Of a DNA stretch of 56,777 nucleotides, positions 20,566 to 30,692 are shown one piece after another (positions within the stretch are counted from its first letter, which is position 1; every line of letters begins with the position of its first letter). The DNA comes from Pseudomonadota bacterium. GTDB lineage: Bacteria; Bdellovibrionota; FAC87; UBA2466. The notes under the pieces were generated by a model, which was given only the letters and a program-made list of their open reading frames with translations, searched no databases and was not told the origin of the DNA. A program made the position numbers and the translations under genes. Location of the stretch: the NCBI GenBank assembly GCA_009927005.1, contig RFNV01000176.1, positions 1 to 56,777 on the forward strand, written 5' to 3'.

Positions 20566-20991
20566 ATGATTTCAAATTTTAAATGGCTAGCGCTCAGCGC
20601 CTATTGGGCTTTTCTCACCCGGAGTCTACTCATTACTTGTCCCTGGGAACTTTTCTCGAAGTCCTTAGCTGAAACTCCACCTATTGATTTGTCCTTCGAA
20701 CCGATTTCTTGGCTAGCTCATCTCTCGGCCTACGCCGTTTTGGGATATCTTATTCAGGAAGCGAGCCTTGGTAGGAAAAGAACAATGATGACTCTGTTTG
20801 TCTTAGCCTTTTGCCATTCCATTGCCTGTGAATTTCTCCAGCACTTGATTCCGGGGCGATGGCCCAATGTCTGGGATGCAGTCTCAAATAGTATCGGCCT
20901 TATGTTGGCTTTTGTTCTTCATAGAGCTCTAAAGCAGATTCGGACTCGGGTTTTTCCTTGTAAAACTTTTCCAGAAAAGCTGGCAGCATAA
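20566..20991 (+). CDS. VanZ-like family membrane protein
   Basis: SWLAHLSAYAVLGYLIQEA ... CEFLQHLIPGRWPNVWDAVSNSIGLMLAF. Confidence 0.75.
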   Translation: MISNFKWLALSAYWAFLTRSLLITCPWELFSKSLAETPPIDLSFEPISWLAHLSAYAVLGYLIQEASLGRKRTMMTLFVLAFCHSIACEFLQHLIPGRWPNVWDAVSNSIGLMLAFVLHRALKQIRTRVFPCKTFPEKLAA

Positions 20992-23269
20992 ATAATCCTA
21001 CCCACCAAATCGCTAAAGTAGCTAGAAGAGCTATCCAACCTAAACTCTTCAACACCCCTGCCCTTGCTCCAATAAGAACTCCAAACCCTACTCCCGCAGT
21101 CATCAGCGCTAAGTTGATACTCGTTGCCAGGTCGCGAGCGGCTTTAAAACCAGACCCACACTCACGAGCTCGATGCACTATATGAATCGGAACGTCGATT
21201 CCCATCGCAACAAAAGTAGGAATGATACAAATATTAAAAATATTAAACTTCACTCCAAATACCACCATGAGGCCCATACCCAATGGCAATGCAATCAAAA
21301 GAGGCAGATAGCTCAAAAGCGTATCATTTACTTTTCGTACGTTGATCCAAATAAACAAACCAACGCAGAGGAAAATAGCAATGAGGATTTTTGTTCCATC
21401 CTTACCTATCAAATCCAAAATATCTGAAAAAATAACAGCATCTGATCCTGTCAATACATTGGGAAACGTTTCCTCGATTGACCGGATCATCGCTGCATAT
21501 TTTTTAACCCCACTGAGTTCGCTCAAGCTAACAGCGGGATAAATATAAATTAAAAAGCCACCCTTTTGAGTGCCCCTAAGCGCATCCTGAATGTGCTTTG
21601 GTAGCTCATCAAAAGTAAAGGGAACCGCATTCACCCAATCCCGCACCACATTGGCTGGCACATCCAAAGCTTGCTCAATCCACTTATCTTTGAACGGCTT
21701 GATTTTTTCTTTAATTCTTAAAAGAATTTTCTGCTTTTCCTTTTGATCCTCGGGAACAATGCTAGCCGCACTAATCATCTCACTGACTAATCCAGGCATG
21801 TACTCATCTTTAATTACTTTCTCAATTTTCAAAGCTTCGTCTCGATCCGACACAGAAATAGCGGAAGGAGTACTGGAACGATCGTAAATAGCATCCACCA
21901 AATCACTCAGCGCTTCCATCTTTGCTGAATGCTGCATCATTTTGTCAAAGTCATATTCAAATTGGACCTTCAACCCAACCAAGATCAACAAAACAGTAAC
22001 AATCGTGCCCGCCAGAAATCCTTTTGGAAGTGTTAACACTGGGAGCTTTGGGTGCCATGGGATTAAACTCTTTCGGTGAGCCGCAACATCCATTTTGAAG
22101 AATTTCGAGAGGGCAGAAAAAGTAGAGAGTAAGCAAACAAGCACAGCACTGATCCCTACTCCGCAAATAAATCCAAATTCAGAAAAGGCACGAAACGTAC
22201 TAAAACACAAAAGGAAAAATGATACCGAAGCAGCAAGTGCCCCAACGAAAACGGAGTGCCCGCTGCTCGCAAGCACACGCCAAACCGGATCAGGATCTTC
22301 ACTGGAGGGCTCTTCTTTCTCAAGTCTTAGTCTCAACACTAAGTGAATGCCGTAATCCACTCCAAGCCCCGATACAATTCCCATCAAAAATCCAGTAATA
22401 ATATTGATGTGGCCAATTACAAGTCGGGTGATTCCCAGAGTAATTCCCATCCCCATCAAAACCGGAATAAAAATAATTAATAGGGCTCGGAAGCTTCTTA
22501 AATACGCGTAGATAATGAAGGCAATGAGGAGAATTGCACTGGTTCCCAAAAGAAAAATATCCGACTGGATCATCTCAGTTTCGATAATCTTTGTGTAATA
22601 GCGCTCGGCAAATTCATAGGAAACCTGCGAAGGGAGTGACGTTTTGAGAACTTCTTGGGCTACTGCTACGAGTTGCTTAGTTTTTCCCAAATCCATACTG
22701 TCGAAGCTGGGTTTCACCATCACTAAGAGATCTTTTTGATCTTTAGAAATGAGGTATTGCGAAATATTTGCAGATTTTTTGGCCAGCTTTTTCAAATCCC
22801 CGTCAAAAATGGATTTATCTTCTGGCTTTGTAGTTTCCTCTTCATCCCAGAGCCCCAAATCAAAAGTCGTTCTCTTCATTCGGGTAATTTCTTTTTCAAT
22901 GTTCTGTTCGAGGTCTCTCAGTTTGGGAAGATCAATGTAGTAAAGGAGTCGATCCACAAAGAACCGTTGTTCTCGGTGATAAAAAACACTTCTTACTAAA
23001 TCAGATTTGGAGAGTGCTTCGGTAATCTTGGGGGCAGCTTCTAAGTGAGACTTTCCATCTTCTGCATGGAGAACGACTGCAAAATAGCCCACCCCCCCAA
23101 CAACTTCGGTTAGTTTTTCAAACTTAACAACCGCCGGATGATTTTCGGGAAGAAGATCGGTAAGAGAAAGTTTCAGCTGAACGCCAGAGCCCAAGTAGTA
23201 ACCAATGCCTGAGATAAGGCCTAAAATGAGTGTCAGCGCTAAAGAACCCTGAATAAAGAATTTTTTCAT
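20900..23269 (-). CDS. RND superfamily (MMPL-like) exporter
   Basis: 789 aa, two TM clusters with large soluble loops; GIVSGLGVDYGIHLVLRLRLE, FVAMGIDVPIHIVHRARE. Confidence 0.85.
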   Translation of the reverse strand: MKKFFIQGSLALTLILGLISGIGYYLGSGVQLKLSLTDLLPENHPAVVKFEKLTEVVGGVGYFAVVLHAEDGKSHLEAAPKITEALSKSDLVRSVFYHREQRFFVDRLLYYIDLPKLRDLEQNIEKEITRMKRTTFDLGLWDEEETTKPEDKSIFDGDLKKLAKKSANISQYLISKDQKDLLVMVKPSFDSMDLGKTKQLVAVAQEVLKTSLPSQVSYEFAERYYTKIIETEMIQSDIFLLGTSAILLIAFIIYAYLRSFRALLIIFIPVLMGMGITLGITRLVIGHINIITGFLMGIVSGLGVDYGIHLVLRLRLEKEEPSSEDPDPVWRVLASSGHSVFVGALAASVSFFLLCFSTFRAFSEFGFICGVGISAVLVCLLSTFSALSKFFKMDVAAHRKSLIPWHPKLPVLTLPKGFLAGTIVTVLLILVGLKVQFEYDFDKMMQHSAKMEALSDLVDAIYDRSSTPSAISVSDRDEALKIEKVIKDEYMPGLVSEMISAASIVPEDQKEKQKILLRIKEKIKPFKDKWIEQALDVPANVVRDWVNAVPFTFDELPKHIQDALRGTQKGGFLIYIYPAVSLSELSGVKKYAAMIRSIEETFPNVLTGSDAVIFSDILDLIGKDGTKILIAIFLCVGLFIWINVRKVNDTLLSYLPLLIALPLGMGLMVVFGVKFNIFNICIIPTFVAMGIDVPIHIVHRARECGSGFKAARDLATSINLALMTAGVGFGVLIGARAGVLKSLGWIALLATLAIWWVGLFMLPAFLEKFYKEKPESESALELYEEQKPT

Positions 23270-23300
23270 TGGAAGATTTTAGAAGGTGGGGCCTGAGGCG

Positions 23301-24203
23301 TCAAACATCGTTTGGATGTTTTAGGCCCAAAATCCATCCTTCTCTGAACGCGTTAGGTTCTTTCGCAAAGCTCGCGGAGGGGACCCACAACTGCCTCTTT
23401 CCCTGAAGAAAAACCCCACCAAAGGCGAGTACGAAGCTATCAGCCATATCTGGGGACCTTTCTATGTGCCTCCAAGTATCAATTTCGAATTGAGGAATGG
23501 CCTTCTTACACAATCCGCGTAATTTTTTTAAGTCCCGCGAGGGCGATTGAAGGCACTGCTTCCAAATGAGACTTGGATACCCCTCAAAAATCCAAGCTTC
23601 CTCTGTGTGCCTACCCTTTTGTTCAAAGGGCCAAATTTTTACCCAAGGCTTCCCCACAGAGCCGAGATCTTTCCAAATACGAAATGTTCCTGTCTGGATA
23701 TTTTTCTGATAAGGCCGAGTTTGAAAAACCGAGTTGGAGCCAGACACTTCCTCACAAAATCGCCTTGGAAAATCTCCTTTTTTTTGAGGCAACCAGTGGG
23801 AAAAAAACGTTTCGGCAACTGATCTTCCAAATTCCTTTCCGCCATTCGAAAACCCCGCCGCCATTCCAAAACACTCCCAAAGGTACGGCTTACCTTTTGG
23901 TAGTCCCACTGAAACCTGCCGGGGCAGTCCCAAAACACAATCCAAAATAAAAGCGGTTTTCTTCCAATTTAAATCGAGTTGAAGCTGCTCAAAACACTCC
24001 CGAACCACCTCTGGCTGGAATCGGCTAAGTTGGAGCGGTTTACCACTAATTTCGGTGATGAATCGCCAAGTGCCAGTCCTTTGTTTAATAGCAATACACG
24101 TAGGCAGTGGCTTTGCCTTTTTGCCATCGGCAGTGACCGCACCGGTTTGGTCAATTCCAATAAAGATTTCCATAAGAAACCACTTACTTTTAGAACCCCG
24201 CAA
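23301..24203 (-). CDS. DUF429-like hypothetical protein
   Basis: MEIFIGIDQTGAVTADGKKAKPLPTCIA, FILDCVLGLP, YPSLIW, DMADSFVLAFGGV. Likely real start near 24170. Confidence 0.55.
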   Translation of the reverse strand: MRGSKSKWFLMEIFIGIDQTGAVTADGKKAKPLPTCIAIKQRTGTWRFITEISGKPLQLSRFQPEVVRECFEQLQLDLNWKKTAFILDCVLGLPRQVSVGLPKGKPYLWECFGMAAGFSNGGKEFGRSVAETFFSHWLPQKKGDFPRRFCEEVSGSNSVFQTRPYQKNIQTGTFRIWKDLGSVGKPWVKIWPFEQKGRHTEEAWIFEGYPSLIWKQCLQSPSRDLKKLRGLCKKAIPQFEIDTWRHIERSPDMADSFVLAFGGVFLQGKRQLWVPSASFAKEPNAFREGWILGLKHPNDV

Positions 24204-24269
24204 AAGTAAAGCCGTACCTTTTGGTAGTTGGTCTTAATTTTGCTTTGATAGAGACTTGAATAAACTGCT

Positions 24270-25004
24270 TTGGGGACAACAGTGATGAATTCTGTAAGTC
24301 TACTCTCATTGATTGGCTTGGGGCTTCTGGTCGCCCTACCCGCTTTTGCCGAAACTCACGATTCTTTCTCGCCTTCAAAAAACCGACCTATTCAGAGCAA
24401 ATCTACTCAGGCTCAGAGCAATTATTTCAAAGGGCGTTGGAATGATGGAAAGTTTGAGTATCTCGACTCACAAGATGATTGGATTAAAGCCAAAGCTGCT
24501 TACCGAACAACCGATTCGGGAACTTTTTTAGATATTGATGGAAATACGGTCGAATACCAAAAGGGAGATGTCCTTTTTAAAGGCATAGATGATGGCTGGT
24601 ACAAAGCACGTAAAGAAACCCCGGTTATATCGGAAGAAGATCCCGCAGTTCCTAATCCTCAAAACACCGAATTATCTGAGACGGAAAAACTAGTTATCAA
24701 ATACACCAATGAAGAGCGTATGAAGAGAGGCCTTCCTGCTCTAAAAGTTTCGTCCAATCTCTTGAATTTAAGCCGACAAAAATCCACGAATATGGCTCGC
24801 TCCCAAAACTTGAGTCATGGAGTGTCCCCTCGCCCTGCTGGAGGAGAAAACATTGCTTGGAATCAGGCCAATGCCCGAGAAGTGGTACGATCTTGGATGA
24901 ACTCAGATGGGCACCGGGCCAATATCCTCAGCCGTCGATATTCCGCAATTGGAGTGGGAATGGCAGTGGGCAATGGGCCTTACTGGACTCAAATGTTTCA
25001 ATAA
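24270..25004 (+). CDS. secreted CAP-domain (SCP/PR-1) protein
   Basis: Signal peptide; YTNEERMKRGLPALKVSSNLLNLSRQKSTNMA...LSHG...GENIAWNQA...VRSWMNSDGHRANILSRRYSAIGVGMA. Confidence 0.9.
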   Translation: MGTTVMNSVSLLSLIGLGLLVALPAFAETHDSFSPSKNRPIQSKSTQAQSNYFKGRWNDGKFEYLDSQDDWIKAKAAYRTTDSGTFLDIDGNTVEYQKGDVLFKGIDDGWYKARKETPVISEEDPAVPNPQNTELSETEKLVIKYTNEERMKRGLPALKVSSNLLNLSRQKSTNMARSQNLSHGVSPRPAGGENIAWNQANAREVVRSWMNSDGHRANILSRRYSAIGVGMAVGNGPYWTQMFQ

Positions 25005-27358
25005 TCACTTTGAGTCGGTGAAAGCAGTGCTTGAATATTTCCATGAAGGGATTCCGGCCCCACTGGAACGAACTCAAATTCTTTTCCACTCCATTCAAGA
25101 AATTCTCCAGACTGAACATCGTAAATCCAGCAATGAACTTTTACTTGTCCCTCACTGATCTTCCTTCGCACAATCGGATAACTTAAGATATTTCTCGCTT
25201 GCTCAACCACGTGTACTTTTGCAAAATCCTCTGGGTCGTGGATGTGTGGGTGTTTGGCTCTCTCAACACCAATCGGTTCAACCCATTTAGCCACGCTAGG
25301 AAATTCTTTTGGATCGATTCCCTGAAAAACTCCTTTAAGTGCTCCGCAACGAGTATGACCACAGATAATGATTTCTTCGACTCCCAGAGCACCCAATGCA
25401 AATTCAACGGCAGCTCCTTCAGCAGGGGTATCATCAGTACCCATCGGAGGAATTATGTTTCCGACATTTCTCACAATAAATAACTCCCCAGGTTCACTCG
25501 AAGTAATCAAAGTGGGATTAATTCGACTATCGCTGCAAGTAATAAAAAGAGTGTGGGGTTTTTGAGCTTTTCCGAGTTGGTCAAAGAGCTCCTCATAAGC
25601 TTTTTTCCTCTCTCTTCGATACCTCTCAACTCCAAAAAGCAGCCGTTCCCGGGGGTCATAAACTTTTTCGTTTAATAAGGCTTCCGCTATTTCAGATTCA
25701 GAAGTGACATGGCAATCAGTGCTGAGATCATCAGAATCATCTCGTTTTAAAACATCTCTGCTTTCTCGGTTAAGTGACTTCAGCACGACCCGAATATTTT
25801 TTTCCTTCATCTCTTTGATAAACTCAAGCATCATTGAGGCACCCGAACTATCCAAAAGCTTTACATCACCTAAGTCCAACACAACTGCTTTTATATAAGG
25901 TAAGCGCCCCACTCGCTTGGCTAGCAAGTCAAAGTTTCTGGAAGAAAGAAAAGTGATATTCCCCCCCATCGACACGCGAATGATTTCCTGGTTGTCAGTA
26001 GAATGAAAAAACAATCTTGTTTGCCCCAAATTCCACAACGCAATAAGAAGAGCTGCAAAAATCCCCATCTGCACTCCCGCCATCAAATCAACCGCCACAA
26101 CGGTGGCTAAGGTGATCCAGTACACAATCGTTTCGACTGGAGAGGTCCGCCAAATTTTTACCACTTCTTTGGGATTAATTAGGTTGATTGCAATCGATAG
26201 CAAAACGCCGGACAGCGCGGCCACAGGAATTTGACTTAAAAGAGACCGGCCAAAAACCAAAACCAATAAAACAAACAGGCCGTGAAATAAAGCCGAACGC
26301 CGGGTTCGTGCGCCAGCTTTTATGTTAAGCACCGAGCGAGCCAGTACGCCTGTTATCGGAATTCCCGAAAAACAAGATGCAAAAATATTTCCCAGGCCCT
26401 GCCCAATTAATTCCTGATCGGAATCGTGTCTTTCACCTGGAATCAATTTATCAACAGCAACTGATGATAGGCGAGACTCCAAAGAAGCTAAAGCAAATAG
26501 GAGGATGCTCATCTCAAAAAGCTCAAATCCTCCGCGGACGGGAAAGCTGGGCAACTTGGGCCAAGCAAAGCCCGCCGCAAAATCTCCCACGCGAGGAACA
26601 TCCCAATCAGCGAAAACGGCGAGAAGAGTAGGCACTAAAACCGCAAATAACGAACTCGGAATCCTGGGATTAAGGCGAGATACAGTTTGGGCAATTATCA
26701 TCGCAAAAGCGGCTAGAAATAGCACGCGCGGCTGGCTTTCGTGTAAAAGACTTCCCATGTGGGTAATAATTGAAAGCACATCCCCCTCTGGAGACACCGG
26801 AAGCCCCAGAGCCCTTGGTAGCTGCCCCACTAAAATAATCACTCCCAATCCCGCGGTAAACCCAGCGACCAGAGGAATGGGAAGATAACGAACAAACCGT
26901 CCAAAGCCTAACCCGCCAATGACTAATTGAATTGCCCCACAACAAAGACCAACAAAAAACAATCCCTCTAATCCCGCTTTTTGGACAATCAAAGCAATCA
27001 GAACCAACATTGAGTTGGCCGGACCACTGACTGCTAATCTTGCGCCTCCGAAAAGGGCACAAAGACATCCGCCGATCACGGCACTAATCAGCCCCATTCC
27101 CGGATCAACTTGCGCACCTAAAGCGATGGCCAGAGAAAGGGGAATTGCAGCACCACTTACCATGAGACTCGCCCACAAATCCCGCGACAAATCTTTAACT
27201 GTAAAAAGTGCCCGCCATTCAGGGATTAAAGTACTTACTCCTAAACCCCATTTAATTTGCCCACTACGAGCCCGGCCCCGTAAATGTATTTTTAAAGCAG
27301 TAAATAAGCGAAGAAGTGAGTTTTGTGATTTTTTTGTCATAGAAGGCCCCTCAACCAA
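24998..27358 (-). CDS. SulP-family anion transporter with STAS domain fused to a C-terminal beta-carbonic anhydrase
   Basis: SulP core (GLISAVIGGCLCALFGGARLAVSGPANSMLVLIALI), STAS (VVLDLGDVKLLDSSGASMMLEFI), beta-CA motifs ITCSDSRINP and ICGHTRCGALKG. Alternative start ATG at 27340. Confidence 0.95.
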   Translation of the reverse strand: MVEGPSMTKKSQNSLLRLFTALKIHLRGRARSGQIKWGLGVSTLIPEWRALFTVKDLSRDLWASLMVSGAAIPLSLAIALGAQVDPGMGLISAVIGGCLCALFGGARLAVSGPANSMLVLIALIVQKAGLEGLFFVGLCCGAIQLVIGGLGFGRFVRYLPIPLVAGFTAGLGVIILVGQLPRALGLPVSPEGDVLSIITHMGSLLHESQPRVLFLAAFAMIIAQTVSRLNPRIPSSLFAVLVPTLLAVFADWDVPRVGDFAAGFAWPKLPSFPVRGGFELFEMSILLFALASLESRLSSVAVDKLIPGERHDSDQELIGQGLGNIFASCFSGIPITGVLARSVLNIKAGARTRRSALFHGLFVLLVLVFGRSLLSQIPVAALSGVLLSIAINLINPKEVVKIWRTSPVETIVYWITLATVVAVDLMAGVQMGIFAALLIALWNLGQTRLFFHSTDNQEIIRVSMGGNITFLSSRNFDLLAKRVGRLPYIKAVVLDLGDVKLLDSSGASMMLEFIKEMKEKNIRVVLKSLNRESRDVLKRDDSDDLSTDCHVTSESEIAEALLNEKVYDPRERLLFGVERYRRERKKAYEELFDQLGKAQKPHTLFITCSDSRINPTLITSSEPGELFIVRNVGNIIPPMGTDDTPAEGAAVEFALGALGVEEIIICGHTRCGALKGVFQGIDPKEFPSVAKWVEPIGVERAKHPHIHDPEDFAKVHVVEQARNILSYPIVRRKISEGQVKVHCWIYDVQSGEFLEWSGKEFEFVPVGPESLHGNIQALLSPTQSDY

Positions 27359-27372
27359 GTGAAACGTAACAC

Positions 27373-27402
27373 AGTTTACATGCTGCTAAAAGCAGGTAAA
27401 CT
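27373..27402. promoter_or_regulatory. nested inverted repeat between divergent SulP-carbonic anhydrase and class I fumarase genes
   Basis: AGTTTAC-ATG-CTGCT-AAA-AGCAG-GTAAACT: outer 7-bp and inner 5-bp arms. Confidence 0.55.
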
Positions 27403-27413
27403 CCCCCAAAAAT

Positions 27414-29030
27414 ATGAAACCTTTTACGTATCAACCTTTGTTTGAATCCCATTCCGACCAAACCCAGTATCGCAAGCTTTCGTTACCAGCCCCTAAAGTC
27501 GAAAAGCTTGACGGCCAGAGTTTTTTTAAGGTCGATCCGGAGAGTTTAGTCGCTCTGTGTGAAACTGCTTTTGATGATGTTTCACACTTGCTTCGCCCGA
27601 CTCACTTAGAAAAATTAGCCTTTATTTTAAAAGACCCCGAAAGCAGCAGTAATGACCGCTTTGTAGCAAGAGAACTTCTGAAAAATGCTGTGATAGCCGC
27701 TGAAAGAGTTTTTCCCTCCTGCCAAGATACTGGAACGGCTTTAGTGATGGGGAAAAAGGGGGACCATGTCCTAACTGGCGTAGACGATGCTGAATGGTTA
27801 AGTCGTGGGATATTTCAAATTTATCAAAAAAGAAATCTGCGCTATTCCCAATTGGCCCCCCTCAGCATGTACGAAGAAAAAAATACAGGCACCAATCTTC
27901 CGGCACAGATAGAAATCTACGCGGTTCCGGGAGAGGCGTATGAATTTTTGTTTATTGCAAAAGGTGGCGGAAGCGCGAACAAGAGCTATCTTTTCCAAAA
28001 AACCAAATCGGTTCTCAATCCGGAATCAATGGAAGCCTTTGTAAAAGAAACCCTTTCTCAACTAGGAACAGCGGCTTGTCCGCCTTATCATTTGGCTTTT
28101 GTGGTTGGTGGCACCTCAGCTGAAATGACATTGAAAACGGTGAAACTGGCCAGTTGCGGCTACTACGATGATCTTCCAACCACGGGAAACTCTGCTGGAA
28201 GGGCTTACCGCGACCTAGAGATGGAAAAACTCATTGAGCATTGGGCACGGGAAACAAAAATTGGCGCTCAGTTTGGTGGGAAATATTTCGTTCATGACGT
28301 ACGAGTCATTCGCCTCCCGCGCCATGGAGCCAGCTGCCCGATAGGCATCGGAGTTTCTTGTTCAGCCGACAGACAAATCAAAGCAAAGGTCACTGCTGAG
28401 GGATTCTTTCTAGAACAACTAGAAGAAAACCCAGCTCGGTTTCTCCCAGCCTCAACTCCTGAAAATGACAAGGGGTTAGCCTTGGATCTCAATCGGCCGA
28501 TGAAAGAAATTTTAGCTGAACTCCACAAGCTTCCCGTTTCAACTCGGGTGATGCTCAATGGACCGCTGATCGTTGCAAGAGACATTGCCCATGCAAAAGT
28601 GTTGGAGCGAATTAAGCAGGGAAAAGGCATTCCAGAATATTTCAAACAGTACCCAGTATATTACGCCGGCCCAGCTAAAACTCCGGAAGGCCACCCCTCT
28701 GGAAGCTTTGGCCCGACAACTTCGCAACGAATGGATCCTTACGTGCCTCTCTTCCAAAAAGAGGGCGGCTCCCTCGTGATGTTGGGTAAAGGAAATCGCA
28801 CCAAGGAAGTGACTGATAGCTGCAAACAGTATGGTGGCTTTTATTTGGGCTCTATTGGGGGCCCAGCAGCTCGCTTGGGAAAAGACTGTATTACCAAAGT
28901 AGAAGTGCTCGAGTACCCAGAGCTCGGCATGGAAGCCATTTGGAAAATCGAAGTAAAAGACTTCCCTGCTTTTATCATTGTCGATGATAAGGGAAATGAC
29001 TTCTTCGGAGGCCGAGGCGGAGAAGAGTAA
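27414..29030 (+). CDS. fumarate hydratase, class I
   Basis: [75 protein letters not shown]. Confidence 0.95.
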   Translation: MKPFTYQPLFESHSDQTQYRKLSLPAPKVEKLDGQSFFKVDPESLVALCETAFDDVSHLLRPTHLEKLAFILKDPESSSNDRFVARELLKNAVIAAERVFPSCQDTGTALVMGKKGDHVLTGVDDAEWLSRGIFQIYQKRNLRYSQLAPLSMYEEKNTGTNLPAQIEIYAVPGEAYEFLFIAKGGGSANKSYLFQKTKSVLNPESMEAFVKETLSQLGTAACPPYHLAFVVGGTSAEMTLKTVKLASCGYYDDLPTTGNSAGRAYRDLEMEKLIEHWARETKIGAQFGGKYFVHDVRVIRLPRHGASCPIGIGVSCSADRQIKAKVTAEGFFLEQLEENPARFLPASTPENDKGLALDLNRPMKEILAELHKLPVSTRVMLNGPLIVARDIAHAKVLERIKQGKGIPEYFKQYPVYYAGPAKTPEGHPSGSFGPTTSQRMDPYVPLFQKEGGSLVMLGKGNRTKEVTDSCKQYGGFYLGSIGGPAARLGKDCITKVEVLEYPELGMEAIWKIEVKDFPAFIIVDDKGNDFFGGRGGEE

Positions 29031-29244
29031 TTTAGTTCTCTTTGTCTTTTTAAGCACTTAGAAAAACGAGCCCCGTATTCTCATTGGGTATACAAACTTT
29101 GTTCATTTTTTTATAAATAATTTCGATTACTTACGATAGACACCTCAAGCACACTCTAAACCTATCCACTTGTGTACGCCTAGGCCCCCCATGGCTCACC
29201 CCTTGCACTTAAGTAAGGGCATAAGCCCCTTTGTGAGGTACATC

Positions 29245-30684
29245 ATGAGAGTTCAACTGAAGAAATCTTCTTACGGCATCTTAAGTTTTCTGACTCTATC
29301 TCTTCTCATCTCCGCGTGTGGGAAATCGAATAAGATGGCCAATTTTGTTCCGGCACCTCAGGGCAATCAACAAGTCATTCCCACTTTAGATCCTTTTGCA
29401 AGTGGGCAACCTTCAAATACCTCCATCCTCGCTGCGAACTTAAGTGTTGTCGCAGCTCCCGGCCAATCAGCGAATGTAGGACAAGTGATTTATCTTTTTG
29501 CCTACGGCAGCTCCGGCAGCTCGAGCAACACTTATAATTTTCAATTTAGTAGCAATTCAATTGGAGCCAGCTTTGTCGGAACCTCTACCGGTGTCCAACA
29601 AGTCGGAGTCACTAGCTCTGGCGCTGGTTCAGTCACGGTAACAGTTACTACTGCCGCAGGTACCTACTCTACTGGAAGTATTACTCTGAACTTCACGGGC
29701 AGCACGATGACTCCTACCTCTTCGCCTTATTCCAGTTGCTCCATTCAAGGACCTTATGCGATTTCAAATTACTACAGTTCTGGCTCGCCCGCTTATCCAC
29801 AAGTGGGGGGTTCTTACTACTTCTCAGTTCAGAGCAATGGAAGTTCTTATTATGGATACGGTGACCAATTAAAAATCGTAAACGTCTGGACGCTAGATCC
29901 TTCAGAGACTGGCCGCTATTACAATTCGTGGTCACAATTCTGGATGACGTTTAATAGCGCCGGATCAAAAACGATTTATGTACGAGCTCAATCGCAAACC
30001 ACCGGAGCAATGTGTGATGCTCAAATCACTCTCAATGTCTCAGGCGGGGGATATTATCCAACTCCTACTCCGGGACCAGTCCCCAATTCCTGTGGACTTG
30101 ATCAGGGAACGAGTGGGCAATACTGCACTATGGCTATAGTTTATAGTTATTATTTCAATGGAACCAGTTGCCAACTCAACACAGGCACAAACGGCTGTGC
30201 TCCTCGCGGGCCATTCAACTCTCTTTCAGAATGCCAACAAGCAGTCGCTGCTGGCCGATGTGGCGGCAGCTCCGGCGGAACTCCTGTCACTCGCCAAGTT
30301 TCTGTCGATTCCCGTTCTACCCAGTGGGTGGATACAGGCGTTGATGTATCACCCAGCAGCGCGGGCTACGGCTCTTCTTTAACAGTCACCACTTCCGGGC
30401 AAATTCAGCATAGAGTGGGTGCTTACTCCACAGCTGATGGGGTAGATTCTAATGCCTACCAATATTGCAAAGTTTCTAACGCCCAGTCTTTTAGAAATGT
30501 AGCTTTGATTGGAAAAATTGGAGTAAATGGGACTCCATTCCTTGTTGGAAGTTACCTTAACACCAGCGTGACTTACAGCACGGGACGACTTTACTTGATT
30601 GTAAACGATCCAGGCTGTGCTTCCGATAACTCAGGAAGCTTTGTGGCTAATATCAACTTCCAACGCGTTCAATTGATGTACTAA
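29245..30684 (+). CDS. lipoprotein with Ig/PKD-like region and Kunitz-like domain
   Basis: Lipobox SLLISAC; Ser/Gly/Thr-rich beta region; CGLDQGTSGQYC...YSYYFNGTSCQ...GCAPRGPFNSLSECQQAVAAGRC. ORF track start 29170; ATG at 29245 gives a clean signal peptide. Confidence 0.8.
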   Translation: MRVQLKKSSYGILSFLTLSLLISACGKSNKMANFVPAPQGNQQVIPTLDPFASGQPSNTSILAANLSVVAAPGQSANVGQVIYLFAYGSSGSSSNTYNFQFSSNSIGASFVGTSTGVQQVGVTSSGAGSVTVTVTTAAGTYSTGSITLNFTGSTMTPTSSPYSSCSIQGPYAISNYYSSGSPAYPQVGGSYYFSVQSNGSSYYGYGDQLKIVNVWTLDPSETGRYYNSWSQFWMTFNSAGSKTIYVRAQSQTTGAMCDAQITLNVSGGGYYPTPTPGPVPNSCGLDQGTSGQYCTMAIVYSYYFNGTSCQLNTGTNGCAPRGPFNSLSECQQAVAAGRCGGSSGGTPVTRQVSVDSRSTQWVDTGVDVSPSSAGYGSSLTVTTSGQIQHRVGAYSTADGVDSNAYQYCKVSNAQSFRNVALIGKIGVNGTPFLVGSYLNTSVTYSTGRLYLIVNDPGCASDNSGSFVANINFQRVQLMY

Positions 30685-30692
30685 CCCTCACT

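Noticed and set aside
23547-23950. Overlapping ORFs in several frames in the DUF429-like gene
   Set aside because: Low stop-codon density in alternate frames; the minus-strand DUF429-like frame has a coherent protein pattern.
28539-29057. 172-aa minus-strand ORF
   Set aside because: Antisense shadow of class I fumarase, no recognisable motifs.
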